From Pedococcus sp. 5OH_020 (GTDB taxonomy: Bacteria > Actinomycetota > Actinomycetes > Actinomycetales > Dermatophilaceae), in the NCBI RefSeq assembly GCF_027812955.1, contig NZ_JAPYZV010000003.1:186001-250000 (forward strand): 64,000 nucleotides of DNA, read 5' to 3'. Shown here one piece after another: positions 8,060 to 17,406 of the stretch; position 1 is the stretch's first letter; each line of letters opens with the position of its first letter. The notes under the pieces were generated by a model. The model ran no database searches and had not been told where the DNA came from. It worked only from the letters and a program-made list of their open reading frames with translations. Both the position numbers and the translations under genes were made by a program.

Positions 8060-9394
8060 ATGACGGCATACCCCTTCGACGCTCCCGCCTCGCAGGACCT
8101 CCTCGACCGCGCCCTCGCCGTGACGCCGGGCGGGGTGAACTCGCCGGTCCGCGCGTTCCGCGCCGTCGGAGGAACGCCCCGGTTCATGGTGTCCGGTGAA
8201 GGTCCGTACCTCAAGGACGCGGACGGCCGCGAGTACGTGGACCTCGTCTGCTCCTGGGGGCCGATGATCCTGGGACACGGTCACCCCGCCGTGGTCGACG
8301 CCGTGCGTGAGGCCGTCTCCCGCGGGTTCTCGTTCGGCACCCCGTCCGAGAACGAGGTGGCGCTGGCGGAGGAGATCGTCGCTCGCGTGGACCCGGTCGA
8401 GCAGGTGCGCCTGGTGTCCAGCGGCACCGAGGCCACGATGAGCGCCATCCGGCTGGCCCGCGGCTTCACCGGCCGTTCCCTCGTGGTGAAGTTCGCCGGC
8501 TGCTACCACGGTCACGTGGACTCGCTGCTCGCCCAGGCGGGCTCGGGCGTGGCGACGTTCGCGCTGCCCGACTCGGCGGGAGTGCCGAAGGAGATGGCGG
8601 CCGAGACGATCGTCCTGCCGTACAACGACCTCGGCGCGGTGGAGGCCGCGTTCGCGGAGCGCGGCGCCGAGATCGCGGCCGTGATCACCGAGGCCTCGCC
8701 GGGCAACATGGGGGTCGTGCCACCCGCCCCGGGGTTCACCGAGGGGCTGCGACGGGTCACGGCTGCGTACGGTGCCTTGCTGATCTCCGACGAGGTCATG
8801 ACGGGTTTCCGGTGCAGTGAGGCGGGATGGTTCGGGCTCGAGGGTCCCTACACCGCTGGTGCACCCGACCTGGTCACCTTCGGCAAGGTGATGGGTGGCG
8901 GCTTCCCGGCAGCGGCCTTCGGGGGCCGTGCGGACGTCATGGCCCTGCTCGCACCGTTGGGCCCGGTGTACCAGGCTGGGACGCTGTCCGGAAACCCCGT
9001 GGCGACGGCTGCCGGCGTGACCACCCTGCGGCACTGTACCCCCGACCTCTATACGCGTCTGGGCGAGGTGGCGGACGCCATCACGGCGACCGTCGACCAG
9101 GAGCTCTCGAGGGCGGGGGTGCCGCACGTCGTGCAGCGGGCCGGGAGCATGTTCAGCGTCTTCTTCCGCGACCAGCCCGTGACGAGCTACCACGAGGCCA
9201 AAGCGCAGCACGTGCCCGCCTTCTCGGCGTTCTTCCACTCCATGCTGAGCCAGGGCGTGTACCTCCCGCCGAGCGCCTTCGAGTCGTGGTTCGTCAGCGG
9301 CGCCCACGACGACGCGGCCGTGGACCGAGTGCTCGCCGCCCTACCGGCCGCGGCGTCCGCGGCGGCCGGAGCGTTTGCGACAATCGACGTATGA
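8060..9394 (+). CDS. hemL: Glutamate-1-semialdehyde 2,1-aminomutase
   Basis: HemL is a PLP enzyme that turns glutamate-1-semialdehyde into 5-aminolevulinate, the step between HemA and HemB. The 444 residues match the family. Visible parts are [19 protein letters not shown] at the N-terminus, [17 protein letters not shown] (cofactor phosphate binding), [12 protein letters not shown] (Asp on the pyridine nitrogen), and the Schiff-base Lys276 in [17 protein letters not shown]. It overlaps the following phosphatase gene by 4 bases. It lies apart from hemACDB but in the same orientation, behind the marR gene. Confidence 0.95.
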   Translation: MTAYPFDAPASQDLLDRALAVTPGGVNSPVRAFRAVGGTPRFMVSGEGPYLKDADGREYVDLVCSWGPMILGHGHPAVVDAVREAVSRGFSFGTPSENEVALAEEIVARVDPVEQVRLVSSGTEATMSAIRLARGFTGRSLVVKFAGCYHGHVDSLLAQAGSGVATFALPDSAGVPKEMAAETIVLPYNDLGAVEAAFAERGAEIAAVITEASPGNMGVVPPAPGFTEGLRRVTAAYGALLISDEVMTGFRCSEAGWFGLEGPYTAGAPDLVTFGKVMGGGFPAAAFGGRADVMALLAPLGPVYQAGTLSGNPVATAAGVTTLRHCTPDLYTRLGEVADAITATVDQELSRAGVPHVVQRAGSMFSVFFRDQPVTSYHEAKAQHVPAFSAFFHSMLSQGVYLPPSAFESWFVSGAHDDAAVDRVLAALPAAASAAAGAFATIDV

Positions 9395-10041
9395 CCGGCC
9401 CTGCGGAGCGGACCGTGGTGCACCTGCTGCGCCACGGCGAGGTGCACAACCCCGAGGGCGTGCTGTACGGCCGGCTGGACGGGTACCACCTGTCGACGTT
9501 GGGGGCGCAGATGGCGCGAGCGGTCGCCCAGCACCTGGAGGACCACGACGTCACCCACGTCGTGGCGTCGTCGCTGCTGCGCGCCCAGGAGACGGCCGCG
9601 CCCGTCGCCGCGTCGCACGGGGTGCCGGTCACGACGGACGACCGGGTGATCGAGGCCGGAAACCTCTTCGAAGGGGCGAGAGTCGCAGGCATGCGGCCCT
9701 CGGCCTTCGCCCACCCGCGACACTGGTCGAAGCTCACCAACCCCCTGCGACCCTCGTGGGGTGAGGCCTACGACCTCATCGGCGCCAGGATGGTCGAGGC
9801 CATCGCGGACGCACGGAACGCGGCCCGTGGCCACGAGGCCGTGATCGTCTCCCACCAGCTTCCGATCTGGACCGCCCGCAACCTGCTCATGAACCGCCGG
9901 CTGTGGCACGACCCCCGCAAGCGTGAGTGCCGGCTGGCCTCCCTGACGACGCTGACCTACCACGACGACGAGCTTGCCTCGGTGACGTACTGCGAGCCTG
10001 CCGCCGCGCTGCTGGCGGCCAGCCACGGGGGCACCGGGTGA
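9391..10041 (+). CDS. Histidine phosphatase (phosphoglycerate mutase-like)
   Basis: The 216-residue protein belongs to the histidine phosphatase superfamily. The phospho-accepting histidine is His15 in [18 protein letters not shown], and the second conserved histidine is in [18 protein letters not shown]. The substrate cannot be told from the sequence. It starts with an ATGA overlap on hemL and ends with a GTGA overlap on the thioredoxin-like gene, so it links the haem gene to the cytochrome c maturation genes in one transcript. The same order (hemL, phosphatase, resA, ccdA, resB, resC) is common in actinobacteria. Confidence 0.88.
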   Translation: MTGPAERTVVHLLRHGEVHNPEGVLYGRLDGYHLSTLGAQMARAVAQHLEDHDVTHVVASSLLRAQETAAPVAASHGVPVTTDDRVIEAGNLFEGARVAGMRPSAFAHPRHWSKLTNPLRPSWGEAYDLIGARMVEAIADARNAARGHEAVIVSHQLPIWTARNLLMNRRLWHDPRKRECRLASLTTLTYHDDELASVTYCEPAAALLAASHGGTG

Positions 10042-10640
10042 GCCCACGGCCCGCGCCTCGGGCCGTGGGCGTGCTGCTGGCGTGCCTGCTCGCAGTCGGC
10101 GCCGCGGCCTGCGGCCATGACCCCAACAGCATCGCGGCGCAGGCCCAGGACGGAAGCCGCAAGGGCTACGTCTCCGGGGATGGCAGCATCGAGACCATCG
10201 CGGCCAGCAAGCGCGGCACGCCGGTGCAGCTCTCGGGAAGGACGCTCGAAGGCTCGTCCTGGGCGGTGTCCCAGGCCGCGGGGAAGGTCGTCGTGCTCAA
10301 CGTCTGGGCCTCCTGGTGCCCGCCGTGCGAGGCCGAGGCACCCGAGCTGAAGAAGGCGGCCGACGCGCTCCGGTCGACTGGTAAGCCGGTGGCCTTCATG
10401 GGAGTCGACACCCGCGACAACCCAGCGTCGGGTGCCGCCACGGCGAAGCGCCACGGGCTGCCCTACCCGTCGCTCGACGACCAGTCGGGGACCATGATCC
10501 TCGCGCTCCAGGGCAAGGCCCTGTACCCGCCCACGACCCTCGTCCTCGACCGGAACGGCCGCATCGCCTCGCGTGTGGCCGGCCAGGTGACGGCCGCCAC
10601 GCTGACCGGCCTCGTCGACGACGTCCTGGCCGAGAAGTAG
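10038..10640 (+). CDS. resA: ResA/TlpA-like thioredoxin lipoprotein
   Basis: This 200-residue thioredoxin-fold protein is probably membrane-anchored and faces outward. The N-terminus has a hydrophobic signal (VGVLLACLLAVGAAACG) ending in a lipobox-like AAAC, though its -3 residue is Ala rather than Leu. The redox site is WASWCPPCEAEAPEL, and the cis-proline region is LYPPTTLVLDRNG. In system II cytochrome c biogenesis, ResA reduces the CXXCH haem-binding cysteines of apocytochrome c using electrons from CcdA, which is the next gene. The GTG start overlaps the phosphatase stop. Confidence 0.9.
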   Translation: MSPRPAPRAVGVLLACLLAVGAAACGHDPNSIAAQAQDGSRKGYVSGDGSIETIAASKRGTPVQLSGRTLEGSSWAVSQAAGKVVVLNVWASWCPPCEAEAPELKKAADALRSTGKPVAFMGVDTRDNPASGAATAKRHGLPYPSLDDQSGTMILALQGKALYPPTTLVLDRNGRIASRVAGQVTAATLTGLVDDVLAEK

Positions 10641-10650
10641 ACCCGGGACG

Positions 10651-11403
10651 ATGACCGCCGACCTGACGGACACGGTGACGTCCGGAGCCCTTCCGGTCGC
10701 GCTCGCGGTGGCCCTGGTAGCGGGGATGGTCTCCTTCGCGTCTCCCTGCGTACTGCCGCTGGTGCCTGGCTTCCTCGGGTACGTCACCGGCCTCTCCGAC
10801 GAGTCGCTGGAAGAGCGCAGCAGGCACCGGATGGTGCTCGGCGCGCTGCTGTTCGTGCTCGGCTTCACCGTCGTCTTCATCGCGACCACCGCCTTCATCG
10901 CGGGCGTGGGGGCCAGCCTGGTGCGCCACCACGGGGTCCTCATGAGAGTGGGCGGGGTCCTGGTCATCGCCATGGCGCTGGTGTTCCTCGGCGCCGGCAC
11001 GCAGCGCGAGCTGAAGCTGCACCGCCGGCCCGCTTCAGGACTTGCTGGGGCGCCACTCCTCGGGGCGGTCTTCGGGCTGGGGTGGGCGCCGTGCACGGGA
11101 CCGACCCTCGGTGCGGTGACCGTCCTGGCGACGCTCACGGACGACCAGTGGGCGGTGAGCAGGGGGATCGTGCTGGCTGTGGCGTACTCCCTGGGGCTCG
11201 GTGTCCCGTTCCTGCTGATCGCCGCGGGCTACGAGCGCTTCGGCGCGGTCTCGGCCTGGCTCCGCCGGCGCCAACGTGGCATCCAGCTGCTGGGCGGCAC
11301 GTTGCTGCTCACGATCGGCGTGCTCCTGGTGAGCGGCGTCTGGGAGTCCTTCACCCGCTACCTCCAGGCGAGCCTGGTCAGCGGCTTCCGGACGGTGATC
11401 TGA
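10651..11403 (+). CDS. ccdA: Cytochrome c biogenesis thiol transporter CcdA
   Basis: This is a 250-residue, six-helix membrane protein that carries reducing equivalents from cytoplasmic thioredoxin to outward-facing thioredoxins such as ResA. The two family cysteine motifs are present: FASPCVLPLVPGFLGYVTG near the N-terminus and GWAPCTGPTLGAV in the second half. Hydrophobic segments alternate with short loops, as expected for the DsbD/CcdA core. It sits 10 bases after resA and abuts resB directly. Confidence 0.93.
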   Translation: MTADLTDTVTSGALPVALAVALVAGMVSFASPCVLPLVPGFLGYVTGLSDESLEERSRHRMVLGALLFVLGFTVVFIATTAFIAGVGASLVRHHGVLMRVGGVLVIAMALVFLGAGTQRELKLHRRPASGLAGAPLLGAVFGLGWAPCTGPTLGAVTVLATLTDDQWAVSRGIVLAVAYSLGLGVPFLLIAAGYERFGAVSAWLRRRQRGIQLLGGTLLLTIGVLLVSGVWESFTRYLQASLVSGFRTVI

Positions 11404-13026
11404 GTGGTGGAGCAGGTCACCCAACCACAGCTCAGGGCTGCCGGCTGGCTGCGCTGGATGTGGCGGCAGCTGACCAGCATGCGCACCGCCCTCTTCCTCC
11501 TGCTGCTGCTGGCCGTCGCTGCGCTGCCCGGGTCGATCTGGCCGCAGCGCAGCATCGACGCAGCCCGGACGGCCGACTACATCGCCAGCCACCCCACGGC
11601 CGGACCGTGGCTCGACAGGCTGGGCTTCTTCGAGGTCTACGCGTCGCCGTGGTTCGCCGCGATCTACCTGCTGCTCTTCATCTCCCTGGTCGGCTGCGTG
11701 CTGCCGCGCAGCCGGATGCACTGGCGGGCGATGCGCGCGACCCCACCCCGGGCTCCGGCCCGGCTGGAGCGGCTCTCCGCCCACCGCGTCGCCGAGGTCG
11801 CAGTCGAGCCGGGTGCCGTCCTGGAGGCGGCCCGAGAGGTGCTGGCCCGCAAGAGGTTCCGCACGCACGCCCACGACCTGGACTCGCTCAGCGCGGAGAA
11901 GGGCTTCCTCAAGGAGACCGGCAACCTCGTCTTCCACGTCGCCCTGATCTTCGTGATCGTGGGTGTCGCGATCGGCCACCTCTTCGGCTGGAAGGGTGAC
12001 GTCATCGTGCCGGTGGGCCAGACGTTCGCCAACACGCTGCTGCGCTATGACACCTTCGCGCCCGGCCCGTGGGTCGACCCGCAGACGCTGGCTCCCTTCA
12101 CGCTCAGGGTCGACCGCCTCGACGCGACCTTCGAGGAGAACGTCACTGGCCGGGGGCAGTTCGGCCAGCCCCGCGACTTCACCGCGCATGTCACCACCAC
12201 CGCGACGCCGGGGGCTGCCTCACAGCGGTCCACCATCAAGGTGAACCATCCCTTGGAGATGCAGGGGGCCGGCGTCTTCCTCCTGGGCAACGGCTACGCC
12301 CCGGTGGTCACGGTGCGCGATGCCAGGGGCAACGAGGTCTACAGCGGTCCGACGCCGTTCCTGGCCCGGGACAACAACTACACCTCTGTGGGCGCGATCA
12401 AGGTGCCCGGTGCCGCCGGCAAGCAGCTCGGGTTCTCCGGGCTCTTCCTGCCGACGGCGCTCGTCGACAGGGAACAGGGACCCATCTCGGTCTTCCCGGA
12501 CGCGAAGAAGCCTGCGCTCGCGCTGACCCTCTTCGAGGGGCAGCTGTTCCCCGGCGGCCGCCCGCAGTCGGTGTACGTGCTCGACACGGCCGAGATGACG
12601 CAGGTGAAGAACGACAAGGGTGAGCCCCTGAGGCTGTGGCTCGAGCCGGGGAAGACCATCACCCTGCCCGGCGACCGGGGCAGCATCACGTTCGACGGGG
12701 TGGACCGGTTCGCCGGGCTGTCCATTCGCCACGACCCGGGCAAGCTGGTCACCCTTGCAGCGGCCCTGCTCGCTCTGGCCGGGCTCGTCGCGTCGCTGGT
12801 CGTGCGACGGCGGCGCGTCTTCCTGCGCGTTTCGCCGGCCGGTCCGGCGGGCCGTACCGTGGTGACCGTCGCGGGCATGGCCAAGGGCGACGACGAAGGG
12901 CTGGACCGGGTCGTCCAGGACGTCCTCACCGCCGTCCAAGACCGGATGCCGCGCCCACCCGAAACCGATCCCGACCCGGCGCCCAGTCGACTGGGTGCGG
13001 GCAGCAGATGGAGTGACCGAGGATGA
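11404..13026 (+). CDS. resB: Cytochrome c biogenesis protein ResB
   Basis: ResB is one half of the system II haem delivery and ligation complex. The 540-residue protein has two to three N-terminal membrane helices (ALFLLLLLAVAALPGSIWPQ, FAAIYLLLFISLVGCVLPRS), then one at FHVALIFVIVGVAIGHLFGW. A large outward domain follows, then a final helix (LAAALLALAGLVASLVVRRR) and a basic cytoplasmic tail. It starts with GTG directly after the ccdA stop and overlaps resC by 4 bases. This tight order fits an obligate partner pair. Confidence 0.93.
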   Translation: MVEQVTQPQLRAAGWLRWMWRQLTSMRTALFLLLLLAVAALPGSIWPQRSIDAARTADYIASHPTAGPWLDRLGFFEVYASPWFAAIYLLLFISLVGCVLPRSRMHWRAMRATPPRAPARLERLSAHRVAEVAVEPGAVLEAAREVLARKRFRTHAHDLDSLSAEKGFLKETGNLVFHVALIFVIVGVAIGHLFGWKGDVIVPVGQTFANTLLRYDTFAPGPWVDPQTLAPFTLRVDRLDATFEENVTGRGQFGQPRDFTAHVTTTATPGAASQRSTIKVNHPLEMQGAGVFLLGNGYAPVVTVRDARGNEVYSGPTPFLARDNNYTSVGAIKVPGAAGKQLGFSGLFLPTALVDREQGPISVFPDAKKPALALTLFEGQLFPGGRPQSVYVLDTAEMTQVKNDKGEPLRLWLEPGKTITLPGDRGSITFDGVDRFAGLSIRHDPGKLVTLAAALLALAGLVASLVVRRRRVFLRVSPAGPAGRTVVTVAGMAKGDDEGLDRVVQDVLTAVQDRMPRPPETDPDPAPSRLGAGSRWSDRG

Positions 13027-13994
13027 CCAACGAGACACTCGCCGAGTACGCGAACCTGAGCCTCTACTCCGCGATGGCGGTCTTCACCCTCGCGATGCTC
13101 TGCCACGCCGCGTACCTCGCCGGTCTGCTCCCGGCGCGCGACCGGACCGCGCCCGACCGCGAGCTGGTGGCGGCCGGGGCGTCGACCAGCACGACCCGGG
13201 CCGCGTCCGGCGAGCGGGGGGCCGGCGCCACAGACGACGACGTACCGCTGCGGGCGCGCAAGGCGGCGGGTGTGGCGTCCACGACGACGTGGCTCGGTGG
13301 CCTGCTCCTGCTCGCCTGCGTCGTCCTGCGTGGCCTATCGGTACACCGCTGGCCGCTGGGCAACATGTTCGAGTTCGCGGTCATGGGGTCCATGTTCACC
13401 GTGCTGGCCTACTCCCTGTGGTCGACCAGGCGGGACCTGCGCTGGCTGGGGCTGTTCGTCACGGCCCCGGTCCTGCTGGTGCTCGGGATGGCGCTGCGCG
13501 TCTGGTACACCGAGGCCGCCCAGGTCATGCCGTCGCTGCAGTCCTACTGGCTCGTCATCCACGTCACCGTGGCGGTGCTCGCCACGGCGGTGTTCACCAT
13601 CGGCGCGGCCGCCACCGGCATCTACCTCGTCAAGGACGCCGTCCAGCGGGCCGGACGGACCAGCGTGCTGGACCGCTTCCCGGAGACGGGCGCGATCGAG
13701 CGCACCGCGTACGGGCTGCACATCGTCGCCTTCCCGCTCTGGACGTTCACTCTCATCGCGGGGGCGATCTGGGCGCGACAGGCGTGGGCGTCGTACTGGA
13801 ACTGGGACCCGAAAGAGGTCTGGACCTTCGTCATCTGGGTGGTCTACGCCGCCTACCTGCACTCGCGGGCGACGAGCGGGATCAGCCGCCAGACGGCCAG
13901 CTACATCGCACTGGCCGGTTACGCGTGCGTCATCGTCAACTTCGCCGTCGTGAACGTGTTCTTCGTCGGCCAGCACTCCTACTCGGGACTCTAG
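13023..13994 (+). CDS. ccsB: Cytochrome c biogenesis protein ResC/CcsB (CcsA-type)
   Basis: This 323-residue multi-span membrane protein is the haem-handling partner of ResB. The tryptophan-rich haem-binding WWD segment is clear in ASYWNWDPKEVWTFVIWVVY. Conserved histidines occur in the flanking helices (SYWLVIHVTVAVLA and AYLHSRATSG). The insert after the first helix, rich in Ala, Gly, Asp and Thr, is a poorly conserved loop. It overlaps resB by 4 bases, and the small membrane protein gene follows with no gap. Confidence 0.94.
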   Translation: MTNETLAEYANLSLYSAMAVFTLAMLCHAAYLAGLLPARDRTAPDRELVAAGASTSTTRAASGERGAGATDDDVPLRARKAAGVASTTTWLGGLLLLACVVLRGLSVHRWPLGNMFEFAVMGSMFTVLAYSLWSTRRDLRWLGLFVTAPVLLVLGMALRVWYTEAAQVMPSLQSYWLVIHVTVAVLATAVFTIGAAATGIYLVKDAVQRAGRTSVLDRFPETGAIERTAYGLHIVAFPLWTFTLIAGAIWARQAWASYWNWDPKEVWTFVIWVVYAAYLHSRATSGISRQTASYIALAGYACVIVNFAVVNVFFVGQHSYSGL

Positions 13995-14381
13995 ATGCTC
14001 CGCTACTCCGTTCTGCGCCTGCTGATGTTCTTCGGGGTGCTCTCACTGCTCTGGCTGCTCGGGCTCCGCGGGGCGGACCAGCAGTGGATGCTGCTGGTGC
14101 TCAGTGCCCTGATCTCCATGGTGCTGTCGTACTTCGTCCTCGCCCGGTTCCGCCAGGAGAGTGCCGAGCAGCTCGCCGAACGGGTACGCCGCCGTGCCGA
14201 GAACCGGCAGCGCGGCCCGGGAGCGGTCCAGGGGGCCGACGAGAACGCCGAGGATGCGCAGGACAGTGGGTCCTCTGGGCCGACGGCCGACCCGGACGGT
14301 CGCCAGCCGACGTCCGGCCTCCCCAGCCCGGGGCGTGGGGCCGAGGTACGGCCGAGGCGGCAGGACGAGGAGTACCGCTAG
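13995..14381 (+). CDS. Small membrane protein, DUF4229 type
   Basis: The 128-residue product has two N-terminal membrane helices (LRLLMFFGVLSLLWLLGLRG and MLLVLSALISMVLSYFVLAR). A charged helix (RQESAEQLAERVRRRAENR) and a disordered tail rich in Gly, Asp and Pro follow. The layout matches DUF4229 proteins, which commonly follow resC in actinobacteria. No activity is known. It starts immediately after the resC stop and ends the plus-strand run, with menA convergent 85 bases further on. Confidence 0.75.
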   Translation: MLRYSVLRLLMFFGVLSLLWLLGLRGADQQWMLLVLSALISMVLSYFVLARFRQESAEQLAERVRRRAENRQRGPGAVQGADENAEDAQDSGSSGPTADPDGRQPTSGLPSPGRGAEVRPRRQDEEYR

Positions 14382-14466
14382 CTCGGGACGGGAGCCACCG
14401 CGTGCTTGTGATGTGCCAGGGCTACCCCTTGCTATGCACGGAGCAGCCGGCCCGCCGAAGATGCTG

Positions 14467-15354
14467 CTAACCCCGCGCGGCGTGGCTGGTCGCGATCCCG
14501 ACCGCGAGCAGCACGGCGTACCCGACCTCGAACAGCCCGGTCATGGCCAGCACGGGCACGAGCGCCTGGCCTGTCGCGCCACCGGTGACAGCCCGGAGCG
14601 GCTTCCACAGCAGACCGAAGGCGGCGACGCCGAGCCAGGCCCAGGGGAACTCCAGTGCGACCAGGACCAGCATCGCCAGCGACACCGCCACGAGCGCGAC
14701 GTAGAGCACCCGGGTGCCCCGGTCGCCCAGGCGCACGGCGAGCGTCACCTTCCCGCTCTCGCGGTCGCTGGCGATGTCACGCAGGTTGTTCGCCACCAGG
14801 ATTGCGGAGGCGATGCAGCCGACCCCGACGGCGGCAGCGACACCGAGCCAGGTGAGGCGGTGCGCCTGGGTGTAGAGGGTGCCCAGCGTGGCCATCAGGC
14901 CGAAGAACAGGAAGACGTAGACCTCACCCAGACCGCGGTAGCCGTAGGGGTTGTCGCCGCCCGTGTACTTCCACGCGGCGACCACCGCGAGGGCGCCGAG
15001 CGGGATCATCACCCAGGCCTGGCTGAGCGCCACCAGCGCCAGGCCGACCAGCGCGGAGGCGCCGAAGAAGGCGAAGGCCATGAGCTTGACGTTCTCCGGG
15101 TCGGCCTTGTGCTGCCCCACCAGCCGGACCGGACCCACTCGGTCGCTGTCCGTGCCCCGGATCCCGTCGGAGTAGTCGTTGGCATAGTTGACCCCCACCT
15201 GCAGGCCAAGGGACACCAGCACAGCCAGGAGCCCGAGACCCACGCTGGCGTGGCCAAGGGGAGCGGCGGCTGCTGTGCCGGCGACGACGGGGGCGATGGC
15301 TGCGGGGAGCGTGCGCGGGCGCGCGCCGGCGATCCACTGCGACAGGGTTGCCAT
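14467..15354 (-). CDS. menA: 1,4-dihydroxy-2-naphthoate polyprenyltransferase
   Basis: MenA attaches the polyprenyl chain to 1,4-dihydroxy-2-naphthoate, giving demethylmenaquinone in the membrane. The 295-residue protein has about nine hydrophobic segments and both aspartate-rich motifs of UbiA-type prenyltransferases: NYANDYSDGIRGTD and ANNLRDIASDRESGK. WKYTGGDNPYGYRGLGE is typical of MenA. The polyprenyl donor is likely made by the synthase at 60.67 kb and the acceptor by MenB and later steps. It is the last gene of the minus-strand run menE, small membrane protein, menA. Confidence 0.95.
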   Translation of the reverse strand: MATLSQWIAGARPRTLPAAIAPVVAGTAAAAPLGHASVGLGLLAVLVSLGLQVGVNYANDYSDGIRGTDSDRVGPVRLVGQHKADPENVKLMAFAFFGASALVGLALVALSQAWVMIPLGALAVVAAWKYTGGDNPYGYRGLGEVYVFLFFGLMATLGTLYTQAHRLTWLGVAAAVGVGCIASAILVANNLRDIASDRESGKVTLAVRLGDRGTRVLYVALVAVSLAMLVLVALEFPWAWLGVAAFGLLWKPLRAVTGGATGQALVPVLAMTGLFEVGYAVLLAVGIATSHAARG

Positions 15355-15422
15355 TCGGGGGGTTCTCGCTTGCCGGTGGTATGGGCGGAAGGTGCGGGGA
15401 GGTGGTGCGCCGCGGGTACTGC

Positions 15423-15686
15423 TCAGAGCCTACGGAGGAAGTCCGGGTCGTCGTCGGGGCCACGCGGGGGCGGAGGCCGGTGAATTGGCCCCCGCCCGCT
15501 CTGGGGCCGCTGCGGGCGCCCCGCGAGGAACCAGGCGATGGACCCCACCAGCGGGAAGACCAGGATCAGCAGGACCCACACCAGCTTGGGCAGGTTCCGG
15601 ACCCTTGAGTCGTCAGTCTGGATGCAGTCCACGACGGCGTAGATCGTCAGGGCCAGCGTGAGCAGCCAGGGGAGCACCCGAAGCAT
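15423..15686 (-). CDS. Small membrane protein with PLDc_N domain
   Basis: The 87-residue product has two hydrophobic helices (LPWLLTLALTIYAVVDCI and LVWVLLILVFPLVGSIAWFL) joined by a short charged loop, then a proline/arginine-rich tail. This matches the PLDc_N domain, the two-helix hairpin first seen at the N-terminus of cardiolipin synthases, here standing alone. Such stand-alone copies are common beside menA/menE in actinobacteria and have no known function. It starts 12 bases after the menE stop and lies 68 bases before menA. Confidence 0.8.
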   Translation of the reverse strand: MLRVLPWLLTLALTIYAVVDCIQTDDSRVRNLPKLVWVLLILVFPLVGSIAWFLAGRPQRPQSGRGPIHRPPPPRGPDDDPDFLRRL

Positions 15687-15698
15687 GGCTCCATCGTG

Positions 15699-16874
15699 TC
15701 ATGCCGGGTGGGCGGACTTCGACCGGGTGAACAACAGCGCCACGGCGGACCGGTCGGGCTTGCCAGGGCCACGGTGTGGCAGGTCCTCGACCACGAGCAG
15801 ACGACGGGGGAGCGCGTGCTCCGGCAGCCGCCCCCGCAGCAGGTCCCTGAGCTCCGGGAGGCTGAGGGTCCGGGCCCCCGGGCGCAACCGCACCGCGGCA
15901 CTCACCGCCTGGCCCCACCGCTCGTCGGCGGTCGCCACGACGACGGCCTCGGCGACCTGCGCCAAACCGGTCAGGGCGTCCTCGACCACCCTCGGCGCGA
16001 CCTTCAGGCCGCCCGTCACGATGACGTCGTCGACCCGTCCGTCGACGAGCCACCGGCCGGTCGAGGGGTCCAGGTGTCCGAGGTCGTCGGTGCGGAACCA
16101 GAGGCCCCCCTCGGCGTCGGGCCGGAAGGCCTCGGCGGTGAGGTCCGGGCGGCCCAGGTAGCCGGTGGCAAGCGTCCGGCCACCCAGCTCGATGCGGCCA
16201 TCGGCGCCCTGGCGGACCCGGCTGCACGACAGGGGGACCCCGTCGTACACGCACCCTCCCGACGTCTCGCTCATCCCGTAGGTGGTGACGACCGGGACGC
16301 CGGCCGCGCGCGCCCGCTGCCGCAGCGCCGGCGGAGTCGCGGCTCCGCCGACCAGCACGGCGGCGAACGTCGCGAGAACGGACGTGGCCTCGGGGTCGTC
16401 GAGCAGTCGGACCAGCTGCGTGGGCACCAGCGCTGTGTAGCGACGGTCGCCAGCCAGCCTGGCAGCTGCCTGCGTGAAGGCTCGGGCCTTGAAACCGTGC
16501 GACAGGTCGACGAAGCCCGGTTGCGTGCCGGCCGCCAGACACCGGAGCAGCACCTGCACCCCGGCGATGTGGTGCGGCGGCATCGCGAGCAGCCACGAGC
16601 CAGGGCCGCCGAGCCGCTCGTGGGTCGCCGCGGCGCTGGCGAGCAGGGCGCCAGCCGGCAGCATGGCGAGCTTCGGCGTCCCGGTGGACCCGGACGTCCC
16701 GACCACCAGGGCGGTGGCAGGGTCCGGACCGGCACCCTGGGGCACCTCGGGCGTACGGCCTCCGGCGGCATACGGCAGGACCGCGAGCTCGCCGTCCAGG
16801 GCCCGGCGCAGCACGGGGAGGGCCTCGCCCGCGGCGGCACCGGGAGCGATGGCCAACGGCACCAGCGCGGTCAC
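15699..16874 (-). CDS. menE: o-Succinylbenzoate--CoA ligase
   Basis: MenE adenylates o-succinylbenzoate and transfers it to coenzyme A. The adenylate-forming motifs occur in order: VVGTSGSTGTPK (phosphate loop), TTYGMSETSGGCV, WFRTDDLG, VDGRVDDVIVTGG and GPGKPDRSA with the C-terminal lysine. About 391 residues is on the short side but usual for actinobacterial MenE. I prefer the GTG at 16874 over one at 16880: a TAGCCT -10 lies 6 bases upstream and no Shine-Dalgarno is seen, so the mRNA is probably leaderless. It supplies MenB (26.76 kb). Confidence 0.93.
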   Translation of the reverse strand: MTALVPLAIAPGAAAGEALPVLRRALDGELAVLPYAAGGRTPEVPQGAGPDPATALVVGTSGSTGTPKLAMLPAGALLASAAATHERLGGPGSWLLAMPPHHIAGVQVLLRCLAAGTQPGFVDLSHGFKARAFTQAAARLAGDRRYTALVPTQLVRLLDDPEATSVLATFAAVLVGGAATPPALRQRARAAGVPVVTTYGMSETSGGCVYDGVPLSCSRVRQGADGRIELGGRTLATGYLGRPDLTAEAFRPDAEGGLWFRTDDLGHLDPSTGRWLVDGRVDDVIVTGGLKVAPRVVEDALTGLAQVAEAVVVATADERWGQAVSAAVRLRPGARTLSLPELRDLLRGRLPEHALPRRLLVVEDLPHRGPGKPDRSAVALLFTRSKSAHPA

Positions 16875-16880
16875 GAGCAC

Positions 16881-16886
16881 AGGCTA
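16881..16886 (-). promoter_or_regulatory. -10 element of menE, leaderless-type
   Basis: On the minus strand TAGCCT ends 6 bases before the GTG at 16874. Confidence 0.5.
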
Positions 16887-16953
16887 GTGCTGGCTGGTGT
16901 CAGGTCTCTGGACGCCTGGGCCGGGCCGCGGGACTATGAGCCGGGAGGTGCCG

Positions 16954-17406
16954 ATGGACGCGGACTTCGCGACCTATCTCGACCGGGTCAGGAACCACCG
17001 GGCCGAGCTTCGCGACTCCGTGGCTGCCGTGGACGAGGCCCTCGCCTCGCCGATCGCGCGCGGCGGGGCCTGGCGCGAGCGGGTGCGTGCCGCGCTGGCC
17101 GAGCTCGCGCACGACTTCCGCGACCATATCGACCTCACCGAGGGGCCCGGCGGTCTCTACGACAGCGTGCGGCGCGGAGATCCCCGCCTGGAGGGCCAGG
17201 TCCGGCGGCTCACCAGGGAGCACGACCGGTACCGGGAGGACATCGACGCGTACCTCGCGGTTCTCGAGCACGGCGGGACGACGGCGGACCTGCCAGCCTT
17301 CCGCGAGGAGGTCACGACCTTGATGGGCCTGCTCGTGCGCCACCGCCAGAAGGGCGCCGACCTGGTGTACGAGGCGTACGACGTGGACCTCGGCGGGTCG
17401 GGCTAG
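16954..17406 (+). CDS. Hemerythrin-like four-helix protein
   Basis: The 150-residue product is all helical and carries histidine and acidic residues spaced as in hemerythrin-type di-iron bundles: RNHRAELRDSV, AHDFRDHIDLTEGPGG, TREHDRYREDIDAY and VRHRQKGADLVYEAYDVDLG. The match is to the motif pattern only, so metal binding is inferred. It may sense or carry oxygen or nitric oxide. I chose the ATG at 16954 because GGGAGG lies 6 bases upstream. It is divergent from menE and alone on its strand. Confidence 0.65.
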   Translation: MDADFATYLDRVRNHRAELRDSVAAVDEALASPIARGGAWRERVRAALAELAHDFRDHIDLTEGPGGLYDSVRRGDPRLEGQVRRLTREHDRYREDIDAYLAVLEHGGTTADLPAFREEVTTLMGLLVRHRQKGADLVYEAYDVDLGGSG